From the NCBI GenBank assembly GCA_014379385.1, contig JACMLW010000008.1, forward strand, positions 1 to 34,480: DNA of 34,480 bases, in the 5' to 3' direction. The translations under genes were made by a program, and so were the position numbers. Below, piece by piece: positions 8,792-21,413 of the stretch (position 1 is its first letter; each line of letters opens with the position of its first letter). The notes under the pieces are model-generated. The model ran no database searches. It saw only the letters and a program-made list of their open reading frames with translations, and was not told the origin of the DNA. The DNA comes from Phycisphaerales bacterium. GTDB taxonomy: Bacteria; Planctomycetota; Phycisphaerae; Phycisphaerales; UBA1924.

Positions 8792-11370
8792 CCCAATCCC
8801 TGCAAGATGCCGAGAAGGCCGCGTTCGAGCGCGCCGCCGGACTGTGTGCCGCGGATCGCGCGGCATTCCTCCGTGACCTTCATCGGACGGACCCGACGCT
8901 CGCCGCGGAGATCGAGTCGCTGCTGAGTCATCACGATCAAGCCGATTGCATACTTGATAGTGCGCCGATCACGTGGTCAGGGTCGGCGCCCGCCGGCTTC
9001 TCGATGACCGACGAGCTTGATCTACACCTTCCGGCAAAGCTGGGCTCGTACACGCTGCTCCGCATTATCGGCTCGGGCGGGATGGGCGTGGTGTACGAGG
9101 CCGAGCAATCCTCTCCCCGCCGACATGTAGCCGTGAAGCTCATACGGCCGGAGGTTGCCTCGTCTAGCATGCTCAGGCGCTTCGAGCACGAGGCCGAGGC
9201 TCTTGGGGCGCTCAGTCACCCGGGCATCGCACGCGTCTATGAGTCGGGCCGGGCCGCGTTGGACGGGCACCCGCGCGCGTTCATCGCCATGGAGCTGGTG
9301 ACGGGCCTGTCGATCGTGGAGCATGCGCGGGCCTCGCGGCTCTCGCAGGCCGAGCGCCTCGAGCTCATCGCCGAGGTCTGTGATGCGATCGAATCCGCGC
9401 ACCGCCGCGGCGTGATCCATCGCGACCTCAAGCCTGCCAACATCGCGATTGGCCAGGACGGGCATCCGCGCATTCTTGACTTTGGGGTCGCGCGGCTTAG
9501 CGGGGACAACGCGGCGACCATGATGACCGCCGCGGGACAGATCGTCGGCACGCTGGCGTACATGAGCCCGGAGCAGGCGACGGGGGATGGGTCCAAGATC
9601 GACAGTCGCTCGGACGTCTATTCGGTCGGAGCGGTGCTGTTCGAGCTTCTCTATGGGACGCCGCCGGTCCCGATCTCAGAGCTGTCATTGCAGGCCGCGC
9701 TCTCGGCGATCCAGAATGCGCCATCCCGTATCCCCAAGCAGCAGGCCTCCGCAGGGCGTGATGTCGAGGCGATCGTGCTGCGCGCACTCGAGAAGGACCC
9801 CGCGCGGCGTTACCAGCATGCTTCGGATCTCGCGGACGACCTTCGGCGTGTGCTCCGCAACGAGCCCGTGTCGGCGCGCCGACCGACCGCTGTTTACCAG
9901 CTCACGCAGTTCTGTCGGCGGCATCGCGAGCTCTCCGCGGCGGTCGTGCTCGCGATCGTCATCATGTGCATCGCGATCGTGGTCATCAGCAGGGCGCTCG
10001 TGCGAGCCGAGCGTGCGCTCGCCGACTCGAAGCGCAGCGCCAAGGACGCGATCGCGGCGCGCGATGACGCCGTTATCCAAGGGGCGGCGGCGGAGCGGAG
10101 CGCCGAGCGGTACCGGTCGCTGAACGGGTTCGTCCAGAAACTGCTGGGCTCTGTGAGGCCGCAGGTTGCTCTCGGGAAGGACACGTCGCTGCTGCGGTCG
10201 CTCGTCGAGGCGTCCGAGAACGATCTTGGCTCGCTCGTCGATCAGCCGGTGGCTCTGGCGGATGCGCACCACCTCCTCTCGCAGATATACAGAGACCTTG
10301 GCGAGTTCGCGAGGGCGGAGGAGCACGGGAACGACGCGCTGGACCTGTATGTTCGGCACCTGGGGGAGAACAGCGAGACGAGCGCCCGGGTCATGAACGA
10401 CCTGGGGGCGCTGTACCGCGGCTCGCTGCGTCGGTTCGACAAGGCCGAGTCCCTCCTACAAAGGGCGGAGAAGGTGTTCGTGGGGCTCCAGGGCGAGGAC
10501 GGGGAAGAAACACTGCGGACTCGGAGCGGGCTGGCGCTGCTGTACCTCGACACGGCGCAGTACACGAAGGCCGAGCCCCTCCTTCGACGAATACGCGAGC
10601 AACGGGAGCACACGCTCGGGCCCAGCGACCTGGGAACCCTTAAGGCGATGCACAATCACGCGGGAGCGCTCGGGATGATCGGCAGGGATGCCGAGGCGGA
10701 GGCGGTGTCCCGGGTCGTCTACGAGAGCCGGCTTGGTCAACTCGGGGAGAAGCACCCGGAGACGATCACCTCGATGGTCGCGCTCTCGAGCCTTCTCCGG
10801 GTGCTCGGGCGCCCGGATGAATCGCTCCCGCTGATTGAGAAGGGGGTCGAGCTACGCACGGAGCTGCTCGGTGAGTCGCACCAGCACGCCATCGTTGCCC
10901 GGGGCCAGCTTGCGCAGACGCTCCGCGATCTTGGCCGGTTGGATGAAGCATCGCGCGAGGCCGAGAAGACTGTCACGCTCGGCCGGTCGGTGCTCGGGGC
11001 GAGCCACCTCGACACGCTGCAGGGCAGATGTATCGCTCTTGAGCTCAGGGCCATGCAAGGGAACTGCGAGGGAGCGCTCGCCGAGGCGCAGGAGATCAGC
11101 GAACAGTTCGGAGCCAGCATGGGACAGAACGCCGCGTTCTCGCTCCTTGCTGCTGATATCTCACGGGGCTATGCGCTCTCCTGCGTCGGCGACGATCAGG
11201 CCGCCGTCGAGCTTTTGTCGCACACCTACGAGCAACTGCGGGCAACCGTAGGGCAGCATCACCGCACGACACGCCGAGCCGCGGCATCGCTCGCGTGGGT
11301 GCATGAGTCGCGGTCGCGTCCGGTCGAGGCGGGGCAATGGCGTGCCCGGTCGGCGGCCCCGACTCAATAG
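8788..11370 (+). CDS. Transmembrane Ser/Thr kinase with TPR repeats, cassette 2
   Basis: An 860-residue Hanks-type kinase. Residues 1-80 are a helical N-terminal region typical of these kinases (AAEIESLLSHHD). The kinase domain covers about 86-360: GSGGMG (95-100), VAVK lysine 117, HRDLKPAN (211-218), DFG (231-233), the T-rich activation loop and MSPEQ. All catalytic residues are standard. A single membrane helix lies at about 383-402 (SAAVVLAIVIMCIAIVVI), followed by a short coiled coil and then five or more TPR units of the kinesin-light-chain type, about 42 residues each (EFARAEEHGNDALDLY, YTKAEPLLRRIREQRE). The ATG at 8788 overlaps the sigma stop; an ATG at 8740 is in frame but inside the sigma gene. 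Probable role: membrane sensor kinase controlling its partner sigma factor, with TPRs facing the periplasm (inferred). Confidence 0.93.
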   Translation: MTQSLQDAEKAAFERAAGLCAADRAAFLRDLHRTDPTLAAEIESLLSHHDQADCILDSAPITWSGSAPAGFSMTDELDLHLPAKLGSYTLLRIIGSGGMGVVYEAEQSSPRRHVAVKLIRPEVASSSMLRRFEHEAEALGALSHPGIARVYESGRAALDGHPRAFIAMELVTGLSIVEHARASRLSQAERLELIAEVCDAIESAHRRGVIHRDLKPANIAIGQDGHPRILDFGVARLSGDNAATMMTAAGQIVGTLAYMSPEQATGDGSKIDSRSDVYSVGAVLFELLYGTPPVPISELSLQAALSAIQNAPSRIPKQQASAGRDVEAIVLRALEKDPARRYQHASDLADDLRRVLRNEPVSARRPTAVYQLTQFCRRHRELSAAVVLAIVIMCIAIVVISRALVRAERALADSKRSAKDAIAARDDAVIQGAAAERSAERYRSLNGFVQKLLGSVRPQVALGKDTSLLRSLVEASENDLGSLVDQPVALADAHHLLSQIYRDLGEFARAEEHGNDALDLYVRHLGENSETSARVMNDLGALYRGSLRRFDKAESLLQRAEKVFVGLQGEDGEETLRTRSGLALLYLDTAQYTKAEPLLRRIREQREHTLGPSDLGTLKAMHNHAGALGMIGRDAEAEAVSRVVYESRLGQLGEKHPETITSMVALSSLLRVLGRPDESLPLIEKGVELRTELLGESHQHAIVARGQLAQTLRDLGRLDEASREAEKTVTLGRSVLGASHLDTLQGRCIALELRAMQGNCEGALAEAQEISEQFGASMGQNAAFSLLAADISRGYALSCVGDDQAAVELLSHTYEQLRATVGQHHRTTRRAAASLAWVHESRSRPVEAGQWRARSAAPTQ

Positions 11371-11455
11371 TCACATCGGTATCAAGTACTGGAAATGCAC
11401 CGATCGGGAACGCGACCCAACCGGGGTCGGTGATGTCCCAAGAACGGCGCCGCGG

Positions 11456-11485
11456 GCGGCCGCTGCGCTCGTCATAAGCGGCCGC
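11456..11485. other. Perfect inverted repeat GCGGCCGC ... GCGGCCGC after kinase 2
   Basis: The 8-base palindrome GCGGCCGC occurs twice, at 11456-11463 and 11478-11485, able to form an 8-bp stem with a 14-base loop about 85 bases after the kinase 2 stop. It lacks a T-run, so it is at best a factor-dependent or weak terminator of the sigma-kinase cassette. Confidence 0.35.
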
Positions 11486-11560
11486 GACGTTAGGATTGAG
11501 TGACACGCTCGCATTGGATCAGTCGGCGAAACGGCTGGATGCCGGCTGGGGGCACTTCGG

Positions 11561-14143
11561 ATGAACCGGCGAAAGAGTCCTCGCACACTCAAGCCCGAGC
11601 CCGCGGGGTGGAACGGGTTTGTCCGCGTGCGCGGCGCCCGCGAGCACAACCTCAAGGACATCGACGTCGATATCCCGCGCGACGCGATCGTGGTGTTCAC
11701 CGGTGTGTCGGGGTCTGGCAAGTCATCACTGGCGTTCGGCACGCTTTACGCCGAGGCGCAGCGCCGCTACCTGGAGTCCGTGGCGCCGTATGCCCGGCGG
11801 TTGTTCCATCAGATCGGCGTGCCGGAGGTGGACCGGATCGACGGGCTGCCGCCCGCGGTGGCTCTTCAGCAGCAGCGAGGCTCGCCCACGACGCGCTCCT
11901 CGGTCGGGAGCGTGACGACCCTGTCGAACCTCCTGCGGATGCTGTACTCCCGCGCGGGTGAGTACCCGCCCGGCCAGCGGCTTCTCTACGCAGAGTCGTT
12001 CTCGCCCAACACGCCCGAGGGGGCATGCCCGGAGTGCCACGGCCTCGGCAGGGTGTACGACGCGACCGAGGAGTCGATGGTTCCCGACGATTCGCTGAGC
12101 ATCCGTGAGCGTGCGATCGCATCGTGGCCGCCGGCCTGGCACGGACAGAACCTGCGCGACATTGTCACGACACTCGGCTACGACATCGATCGGCCTTGGC
12201 GCGAGCTGAGCAGGAAGGACCGCGACTGGCTCCTGTTCACCGACGAGCAGCCCACCGTTCCTGTCTACGCGGGCTTTACCCGCGACGAGGTCCGCCGAGC
12301 GATCAAGCGCAAGGAGGAGCCCAGCTACATTGGCACCTTCACCGGCGCCCGGCGCTACGTGCTGCAGACCTTTGCGCGCACGCAGAGCCCGCTGATGAAG
12401 AAGCGGGTATCCGCGTACCTTGTCAGCACCAACTGCGCGCTTTGCGGCGGCAAGCGCCTCCGGAAGGAAGCGCTCTCGGTGACGTTTGCCGGCCTCGATA
12501 TCGCCGATGTCTCACGGCTGCCGCTCAAGCGGCTCGCCGTGACCTTCGGCCCGTTTGCCGACGGAACGGCGGCGGCCCTGAACAAGCTGGAAGCCGAGCA
12601 CCCCGAGAAGGCCGAGGTGACGCGGAGGATCGCCGAGGACCTCGAATCGCGCCTCGCGGTGCTGCTCGATCTGGGACTCGGGTACCTCACGCTCGAGCGG
12701 AGCACGCCGACCCTTTCACCCGGCGAGCATCAACGCCTCCGGCTCGCCACGCAGGTGCATTCGAACCTCTTCGGGGTCGTATACGTCCTGGACGAACCCT
12801 CGGCGGGTTTGCACCCGGCCGACACCGAGTCGCTGCTCTCGGCCCTTGACCGGCTCAAGGCTGCCGGGAACTCCCTCTTCGTGGTCGAGCACGACCTTGA
12901 TGTGATCCGCCACGCGGATTGGATCGTCGATGTCGGGCCGGCGGCCGGCCAGCACGGCGGCCGAGTGCTCTATAGCGGGCCGCCCGCCGGGCTCGAGCAC
13001 ATCATAGAGTCCCGGACGCGGGAGTACCTCTTCGGGCAGGCCACGGTCGCGCGTCGCGCGAGGCGGCAGGCCCGCGGCTGGCTGCGCCTGGAGGGGATTA
13101 CCCGGAACAACCTGCACGAACTGGTTGTTGAGTTCCCGCTTGGTGTTCTCTCGACCGTCACGGGGGTTTCGGGCTCGGGGAAGTCCAGCCTCGTCAGTCA
13201 GGCGCTGGTCGATCTGGTGGCGCAGCGGCTCGGCCAGAACCTTGATGGTGCCGAAGAGGACGGGCCGGAACTGGAAAGGCCGCCTCCGGAAGCACCGGGC
13301 GGCGCCATTATCGGTGGAATGGAGCTGATCTCACGGCTCGTGCGCGTTGATCAGAAGCCAATCGGCCGTACCCCCCGGTCGAACTTGGCCACGTACACCG
13401 GGCTCTTCGACTACGTGCGGCGTCTCTTCGCCGCCACGAAGGCCGCCAAGTCGCGCGGCTACGACGCCGGCCGGTTCTCGTTCAACGTGGCCAAGGGCCG
13501 GTGCGAGACGTGCGAGGGCGAGGGGTTCGTGTTCGTGGAGCTACTCTTTCTCCCGAGCGTGTACACCCCCTGCCCGACCTGTCTTGGCGCCCGCTACAAC
13601 GCCAAGACGCTGGAGATCACATATCGGGACAAGAACATCGCGGAGGTGCTTGGGCTGACCGTGGACGCCGCGACCGAGTTCTTCGCCGATGAGCCGCACC
13701 TGCGCCGGTCGCTTGAAACGGTGCGGCAGGTGGGGCTCGGCTACATCCAACTCGGCCAGCCCGCGACGGAGCTTTCAGGGGGCGAGGCGCAGCGGATCAA
13801 GCTCGCCACCGAGCTGCAGCGCGCCCAGCGGGGGGGCACGCTCTACGTGCTCGATGAGCCCACCACGGGGCTGCACCCACGGGACGTCGAGAAACTGATG
13901 GCGCAGCTCGACGGCCTGGTTGATTCGGGCAACACGGTGATCGTGGTCGAGCACGACATGCAGGTCGTTGCCGGGAGTGACTGGGTGATCGATGTTGGGC
14001 CCGGTGCCGGGGACGAGGGCGGCCGAATCGTGGCCGCCGGCACGCCCGAGGAACTCGCGAAGTTCCGGCAGAGCAGGACTGCCATCTACTTGGCGGAGTT
14101 CCTGCGGAGCACGGCCGCGGAGCGCCGCCGCGCGGCCAGCTGA
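11561..14143 (+). CDS. UvrA2-like excinuclease ATPase lacking the UvrB-binding domain
   Basis: An 860-residue UvrA-family protein with two ABC ATPase modules; normal UvrA is about 940. Walker A motifs are [12 protein letters not shown] (48-59) and [13 protein letters not shown] in the second half. Signatures are [13 protein letters not shown] (Gly to Pro in the first) and [13 protein letters not shown]; Walker B regions read [11 protein letters not shown] and [11 protein letters not shown]. Zinc ligands are visible as CPECHGLG (156-163) with CALCGG (292-297), and CETCEGEGF with CPTCLGARY. After [19 protein letters not shown] the chain goes almost directly to [14 protein letters not shown], skipping the roughly 100 residues that bind UvrB in housekeeping UvrA. 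It therefore belongs with class II (UvrA2-like) paralogues, which bind damaged DNA or protect against DNA-targeting drugs. It has its own terminator and no repair neighbours. Confidence 0.92.
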   Translation: MNRRKSPRTLKPEPAGWNGFVRVRGAREHNLKDIDVDIPRDAIVVFTGVSGSGKSSLAFGTLYAEAQRRYLESVAPYARRLFHQIGVPEVDRIDGLPPAVALQQQRGSPTTRSSVGSVTTLSNLLRMLYSRAGEYPPGQRLLYAESFSPNTPEGACPECHGLGRVYDATEESMVPDDSLSIRERAIASWPPAWHGQNLRDIVTTLGYDIDRPWRELSRKDRDWLLFTDEQPTVPVYAGFTRDEVRRAIKRKEEPSYIGTFTGARRYVLQTFARTQSPLMKKRVSAYLVSTNCALCGGKRLRKEALSVTFAGLDIADVSRLPLKRLAVTFGPFADGTAAALNKLEAEHPEKAEVTRRIAEDLESRLAVLLDLGLGYLTLERSTPTLSPGEHQRLRLATQVHSNLFGVVYVLDEPSAGLHPADTESLLSALDRLKAAGNSLFVVEHDLDVIRHADWIVDVGPAAGQHGGRVLYSGPPAGLEHIIESRTREYLFGQATVARRARRQARGWLRLEGITRNNLHELVVEFPLGVLSTVTGVSGSGKSSLVSQALVDLVAQRLGQNLDGAEEDGPELERPPPEAPGGAIIGGMELISRLVRVDQKPIGRTPRSNLATYTGLFDYVRRLFAATKAAKSRGYDAGRFSFNVAKGRCETCEGEGFVFVELLFLPSVYTPCPTCLGARYNAKTLEITYRDKNIAEVLGLTVDAATEFFADEPHLRRSLETVRQVGLGYIQLGQPATELSGGEAQRIKLATELQRAQRGGTLYVLDEPTTGLHPRDVEKLMAQLDGLVDSGNTVIVVEHDMQVVAGSDWVIDVGPGAGDEGGRIVAAGTPEELAKFRQSRTAIYLAEFLRSTAAERRRAAS

Positions 14144-14192
14144 CTGCATCCGCCCGTGAACCCAATGGGTGCCGATGCTTGGCCGATTCTCA

Positions 14193-14216
14193 CCAGCAGG
14201 CTTGCTGGGTCTTTTT
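14193..14216 (+). terminator. Rho-independent terminator of the UvrA2-like gene
   Basis: CCAGCA (14193-14198) and TGCTGG (14203-14208) form a 6-bp stem with a 4-base loop, followed by GTCTTTTT. It lies 50 bases after the stop codon at 14143. Confidence 0.8.
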
Positions 14217-14332
14217 GAAGAAGCCTCTTGCATTCACCGCCCTGTTGGAGGTATGTTTGTCGAGCCGTTAGGCTTGCTGCGCTGTATGTGCAGCATGGTT
14301 GTTGTTTCGATCGAACCAGAAGGACGGTCGCT

Positions 14333-15034
14333 ATGAGTTCCGCGATTGGCTGGACGCGTGTTGTGGTCGCCCTGTCCGCCGCGCTCGTTGTGGCACCTTC
14401 GGCGCTTGGCGGACCGGACTGGGTTGAGGTGGGGGATGCCGGTTCTGACTACCAGACCGGACAGGCCCCGAGGCCGCTGGCGAGCGGCGTGCTGAGCACG
14501 ATCGCGGGCTCGCTTGGGGGGAGGGGCGTGGATCTAGTCGACGCGTACATCATCGGCGTTGCCGACCCGGTGGCCTTTAGTTTTGAGATAGAGACCGCGG
14601 GGTTTGATGCGCAGTTGTTCATCTTTCATATCACGCTGGCCGGTGGCGCGTACGGACTGCTCGCCAACGACGATCGGGCGCTCGACGACATGCGCCCCCG
14701 AGTTCTCCCTGTCGCGACCGATGGCACGAGCGTGGTCCTGGATCTCCCGGGCGACTATCTCATCGCGATCTCGGGGCGCGGCTACAACCCGATCAGTGCG
14801 ACGGGCCTGATCTTTGATCTGATGAATCCGACAGAGATCTCCGGTGCCGACGGGCCGGGAAGCCTCAATCGGCATATCGGGTGGTCGGGCGAAGGGGGGG
14901 GCGGCGACTACCAGATCGAGCTTACTGGGGCGGAGTTCCCCACGGTCCCGACACCGGCCGGCGGCGCGGTCGCTCTCGGTGGGCTCGTTCTCGCGCTGCG
15001 TCGGCGGAGGCCGGTCGGCAACTCACAGGGTTGA
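14333..15034 (+). CDS. Exported protein with C-terminal PTP/PEP-CTERM-like anchor
   Basis: A 233-residue protein of unknown function. Residues 1-27 form a signal peptide (VVVALSAALVVAPSALG). The middle is beta-rich and acidic and resembles the pre-peptidase C-terminal type fold (DPVAFSFEIETAGFDAQLF, LLANDDRALDD, LDLPGDYLIAISG). The C-terminus is TVPTPAGGAVALGGLVLALRRRR: a PTP motif, a hydrophobic helix and a basic cluster, as in PEP-CTERM-type sorting signals common in planctomycetes. The start ATG at 14333 has AAGGA 8 bases upstream; an in-frame ATG at 14228 lies before the signal peptide and is unlikely. Its stop is only 6 bases from the convergent stop of kinase 3. A surface-anchored protein is the most that can be said. 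Confidence 0.85.
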   Translation: MSSAIGWTRVVVALSAALVVAPSALGGPDWVEVGDAGSDYQTGQAPRPLASGVLSTIAGSLGGRGVDLVDAYIIGVADPVAFSFEIETAGFDAQLFIFHITLAGGAYGLLANDDRALDDMRPRVLPVATDGTSVVLDLPGDYLIAISGRGYNPISATGLIFDLMNPTEISGADGPGSLNRHIGWSGEGGGGDYQIELTGAEFPTVPTPAGGAVALGGLVLALRRRRPVGNSQG

Positions 15035-15040
15035 TCCGAC

Positions 15041-17587
<2,547 letters not shown>

Positions 17588-17750
17588 GATACCGAGGCGA
17601 TCCTCCCCACCAAAGGCTCGGGAGCGCCTTTTCAGGAAGTCCCGGAGCGGAGGGGCTCGGAGGCGGCGCGGCGAACCACGAGCGGGGGATTGTCAAGGTC
17701 AATGGGCGCCAAGGCGGCTTGGTATGCTGCTCGAAAGGGGGCGGCCCGTT

Positions 17751-19415
17751 ATGGCAGAAACCACCGAACATGCTGTGCGCACCGGGTTTCGCCTTCTGGT
17801 GCTGGCGGGGCCGCCGCTGCCGCCAATCGAGATCACCAAGCCTGTCACGACATTCGGGAAAGCGGCAGAGTGCGACGTCCGGCTTTCTGAGCCCACTGTG
17901 TCGCGACGGCACGCCGTGATCGAGCGTGTTGACGGCGATTGGTACATTACCGACTTCGAGAGTCATAACGGCACGTTTCTCAACGGCCAGAAGCTGCGGC
18001 CCCGGGAGCCCATCCCTCTTACACACGGTGACCAGGTGCGCATCGCGCCGTGGGTGTTCCGCGCGGCGTTCCGCGACAGCCCGTTCCAGCTCTCGCACAC
18101 GACCAATGACGGCAACCGCTCGATGCTCCAGACTCTCGCGGGCACAGAGGGGCGCGAGCGTTCACAGCTCCGGCAGCTGCTTGCGGCCGCGGCTGCGATC
18201 AACGGCGCGGCGACGCAGGCGGAGCTCTGCGACCAGCTCCTGCGGGCCGCGGTCTCCATGAGCGGGTTTCAGCGGGCGGCCGTGCTGCGCCACGATCCAT
18301 CGGCGGAGACGGTCGAGGTTCTTGCGCACCTGGATGCGAAGCAGCACCAGGCGCCATTTGAGTACAGCCGCTCGCTTGTTCGCGGGGCGATCGCCGGGAG
18401 CGTGGTGCATCTGGCGGACCCGCAGGCGTCCGGCTCACACAGCATCGTGTCGCTGGGCATCTCGGGGGCGCTGTCGGCGCCGCTCATCGTGGACGGCGTG
18501 GTGTGGGGCCTGTTTTACCTCGATTCGCGCGGGCGTGAGCGATCCGGCACGGGAGAGGGCGCCGATGCCTGCCGCGTGCTCGCCGAGATCGCTTCGCTTG
18601 CGCTGTCGAATCTTATGCGGCGCGAAGTCGAGGCCAGGTACGACACGCTGCGGCGTGACGCCGAGCTGGCTTCGGGCGCGCAGCGGCTGCTCATTCCGCC
18701 GGAATCCGGCGTTGTGGCGGGGGTGAGTTACGCCTTGAGGCTTGTGCCGGGTCGATTCGTCAGCGGCGATCTCGTGGGCGTATGCCAAGTTGACGAGTAT
18801 CGCGCGGCCGCGTTCATTGGGGATGTCACCGGCAAGGGGATGGGCGCTGGCCTTGTGATGTCCGTCATCCAGACGTTCTTGGCGGCGAGGCTCGCAATCT
18901 CCAACGACCCCGCGGCGGTCATGAATGATCTCGACATCTTTATGAGCACGCGCCTACCCCCCGGCCGGTATGCATCGCTCTGGCTCGGAGTCCTCGATGT
19001 CGAGAGGGCGACGCTGGCTTGGACCGACGCGGGCCATGGTTTGGCATTCATCGCTTCTTCCGATGGCGTACGGCAACTGGAGTGTCAAGGGACGTGGCTC
19101 GGTGTCCACACGGGATCGCCATACCGCACCGCGACTGTGCCGATCCGACCCGGTGAACGGCTGGTGCTGGTCAGCGATGGGTTTATCGAGCAGCCCAATG
19201 CGGCCGGGGCGCAGTTCGAGTCCAGCGGGATTCTCGAAACCCTGCGGGACGCCGGCACGGCGCAGGAGGATGTCCAGAAACTATTTGAGGCGATTGAGCG
19301 GCACGCGGGCACCGTGTTGATCCGTGATGACCTCACGGCGGCTGCGTTTACGCTGGGTTCCCAGCGAGCGGGCGACCCGATTCGTGTGGGTGCCGAGTGC
19401 AGTATGCTCGGGTGA
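17751..19415 (+). CDS. FHA-GAF-PP2C (SpoIIE/RsbU-type) phosphatase
   Basis: A 554-residue cytoplasmic protein with three domains. An N-terminal FHA domain (about 14-108; TFGKAAECDVRLSEP, VSRRHAVIERV, FESHNGTFLNG) should bind phosphothreonine. A GAF-like domain follows (about 140-290; SAPLIVDGVVWGLFYLDSRG). The C-terminal domain is a PP2C-type phosphatase of the SpoIIE/RsbU class (about 310-537), with metal-binding aspartates in RFVSGD (D340), GDVTGKGMGAG (D358), VLVSDGFIE (D476) and RDDLTA (D526, D527). Such proteins typically dephosphorylate anti-sigma-factor antagonists or kinase targets. The ATG at 17751 has AAGGGGG about 10 bases upstream; an in-frame ATG at 17724 lies before that site. 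Divergence from kinase 3 across 163 bases, together with the FHA domain, suggests that it reads that kinase's phosphorylation (inference). Confidence 0.92.
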   Translation: MAETTEHAVRTGFRLLVLAGPPLPPIEITKPVTTFGKAAECDVRLSEPTVSRRHAVIERVDGDWYITDFESHNGTFLNGQKLRPREPIPLTHGDQVRIAPWVFRAAFRDSPFQLSHTTNDGNRSMLQTLAGTEGRERSQLRQLLAAAAAINGAATQAELCDQLLRAAVSMSGFQRAAVLRHDPSAETVEVLAHLDAKQHQAPFEYSRSLVRGAIAGSVVHLADPQASGSHSIVSLGISGALSAPLIVDGVVWGLFYLDSRGRERSGTGEGADACRVLAEIASLALSNLMRREVEARYDTLRRDAELASGAQRLLIPPESGVVAGVSYALRLVPGRFVSGDLVGVCQVDEYRAAAFIGDVTGKGMGAGLVMSVIQTFLAARLAISNDPAAVMNDLDIFMSTRLPPGRYASLWLGVLDVERATLAWTDAGHGLAFIASSDGVRQLECQGTWLGVHTGSPYRTATVPIRPGERLVLVSDGFIEQPNAAGAQFESSGILETLRDAGTAQEDVQKLFEAIERHAGTVLIRDDLTAAAFTLGSQRAGDPIRVGAECSMLG

Positions 19416-19730
19416 GTTGCGTTGATAAGGGGAATCGGGCGCCTCATCTATTCAGTGGGCCAGCTAGGTTCCGCACGGACGCCCCGCTATCTTGCCAAAC
19501 TCGGATTCGTATCTGTTTCGGGGTTCGCGGTGGAAGGGCGCCGAAGATCGCATAATTTTCAAGCGTGATCAATCTCGAACCTGGTGTTGCCGCGGTGCGC
19601 GATCGGATCAATCTTCGCGACGATCGAAACGCCAGAATCGGGGGGGCTTACCATCAGCTTCCGGGCACTTGGGTCGTGCCTACGCGCACTCGCCACTGCC
19701 GGGTGGCGAGACTGAGGGTGCTGAGTCGTC
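19416..19730. other. Intergenic region with a hairpin near the hybrid kinase start
   Basis: Over 300 bases without a gene. The only clear structure is TCGCCAC (19690-19696) / GTGGCGA (19703-19709), a 7-bp stem with a 6-base loop ending 21 bases ahead of the histidine-kinase ATG and just upstream of the weak ribosome-binding site GAGGGTG. It might influence translation. No strong promoter is visible. Confidence 0.35.
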
Positions 19731-21413
19731 ATGAAAAACACACCACCAAATGAGCACTCGCCGCAACCGATTCCTTCCCCCCCGATTGCGGCCGACCTTT
19801 CCCTCGAGCAGCAGCTTCGCGAGATGAACGGGGCGTTGCTGTCGTCCTCGGTCCGCATGCATGAGCTTGCCGAGCAGGCGCTCAAGTCCGAGGCAGCGTT
19901 GCGGGAGTCAGAAATCCGCTATCGTCGGCTCTTCCAGTCATCCAAAGACGGCATCCTCATCCTCGAGGCGTCCAGCGGAAAGATCCTCGACGCCAACGCA
20001 TTCATATGCGGCCTGCTGGGCCGGGAGCCCCACGAGATCCTTGGCAAGGAGCTCTTTGAGATCGGCCTATTCGGTGACATGGCAGCCAACAAGGCGGCAT
20101 TCAAGCGGTTGCAGGAAGAAGGCTACATTCGGTACGAGCACCTCCCCCTCAAGAACCGAAGCGGCGGGACAATCCAGGTTGAGTTCGTCAGCAACGTTTA
20201 CAACGCGGGCGATAGGCTGGTCGCCCAGTGCAACGTGCGCGACATCACGGCCCGGATGGCGATGCAGCAAGAGATCAAGCGGCAGGCCGAGACCCTCGCC
20301 GACCAGGCCCGACACAAAGACGAGTTCCTGGCCATGCTGAGCCACGAGCTGCGCAATCCGCTTGCGCCGATCCGCAGTGCGACCCACCTACTACGCCTCC
20401 AGGAGCGCGGCAGCGAGAACCTGATCCAGCAGCAGGCCCGCGAGGTCATCGAGCGTCAAGTGACGATTCTCACACGACTGGTGAGCGACCTGCTTGAGGT
20501 TTCGCGCGCTCTGACCGGGCGAATCCGCCTCAAGCTCCAGTCCGTAGACCTCAACCAGATTCTCCGGCACGCCATCGAGACCACCAAGCCCGTAATCGAG
20601 CATCACCGCCACACGCTCACCGCCAATCTTTGCACCGATCCCATTTGGGCGAAAGTTGATCCAACGCGTATGGAAGAGGTGTTCGTGAATCTGCTCATTA
20701 ACGCGGCCAAGTACACCGAGGAGGGGGGGCATATCACGGTGGCCTGCGAGCATAATTCGGATCAAGCGACGGTTCGGGTGCGCGACAACGGCGCGGGGAT
20801 CGCAGCGGACCTTCTTCCCCGCATCTTCGATCTATTTACCCAGGCGGACCGCACCCTCGACCGCTCGCAGGGGGGGCTTGGCATCGGACTCAGCCTCGCC
20901 CACCGGCTGGTGGAGCTTCAGGGCGGCGCGATCGAAGCACACAGCGATGGCCCCGACCGGGGCAGCGAGTTCATCGTGCGGGTGCCGCTGACGCTGGCTC
21001 CCGGGGAACTCGGATCGACGCCGGCCGCGCCGGAGGCGCCGATTGCACAGGGCCTGAGGGTGCTTGTTGTGGACGACAACTTCGATGCGTGCATGATGCT
21101 CGCGAGTGTGTTGCGTGTGCGTGGCTACGGGGTGCAAGTAGCCAATACGGGTCCCGCTGGACTCGCGGAAGCGCAGAAGTGGCGGCCCGACGTGGTGCTA
21201 CTCGACATCGGGCTCCCAGGGATCGATGGATATGAGATCGCGCGGCGTCTGCGTGGCGACCCGGCGACCCAGGGCATGAAGCTGGTCGCCCTAACCGGCT
21301 ACGGCGCCGAAAGAGATGTTCAGCTGGGACGTGAAGCGGGCTTCGACGCCCACTTCACGAAGCCTGTGGAACTGATTGAAATCGAGCGATTGCTCGCCTC
21401 GTGGGTGAGATAG
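19731..21413 (+). CDS. Hybrid sensor histidine kinase (PAS-HisKA-HATPase-REC)
   Basis: A 560-residue soluble hybrid histidine kinase. Domain order: coiled N-terminus (25-62), PAS (about 60-175; YRRLFQSSKDGILILEA, LDANAFICGLLGREP), HisKA with phospho-accepting H205 in LSHELRNP, HATPase (about 310-422; N-box EEVFVNLLINAAKYT, DNGAG, GGLGIGLSLAH) and a C-terminal receiver (about 443-558; DD 448-449, phospho-acceptor D492 in LLDIGLPG, T522, K544). All key residues are present. There are no membrane helices, so the signal should be cytoplasmic, sensed by the PAS domain. No separate response regulator or output gene is adjacent; the phosphate may stay on its own receiver or move on to a partner elsewhere. 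The ATG at 19731 is preceded by a weak GAGGGTG about 13 bases away. Confidence 0.95.
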   Translation: MKNTPPNEHSPQPIPSPPIAADLSLEQQLREMNGALLSSSVRMHELAEQALKSEAALRESEIRYRRLFQSSKDGILILEASSGKILDANAFICGLLGREPHEILGKELFEIGLFGDMAANKAAFKRLQEEGYIRYEHLPLKNRSGGTIQVEFVSNVYNAGDRLVAQCNVRDITARMAMQQEIKRQAETLADQARHKDEFLAMLSHELRNPLAPIRSATHLLRLQERGSENLIQQQAREVIERQVTILTRLVSDLLEVSRALTGRIRLKLQSVDLNQILRHAIETTKPVIEHHRHTLTANLCTDPIWAKVDPTRMEEVFVNLLINAAKYTEEGGHITVACEHNSDQATVRVRDNGAGIAADLLPRIFDLFTQADRTLDRSQGGLGIGLSLAHRLVELQGGAIEAHSDGPDRGSEFIVRVPLTLAPGELGSTPAAPEAPIAQGLRVLVVDDNFDACMMLASVLRVRGYGVQVANTGPAGLAEAQKWRPDVVLLDIGLPGIDGYEIARRLRGDPATQGMKLVALTGYGAERDVQLGREAGFDAHFTKPVELIEIERLLASWVR

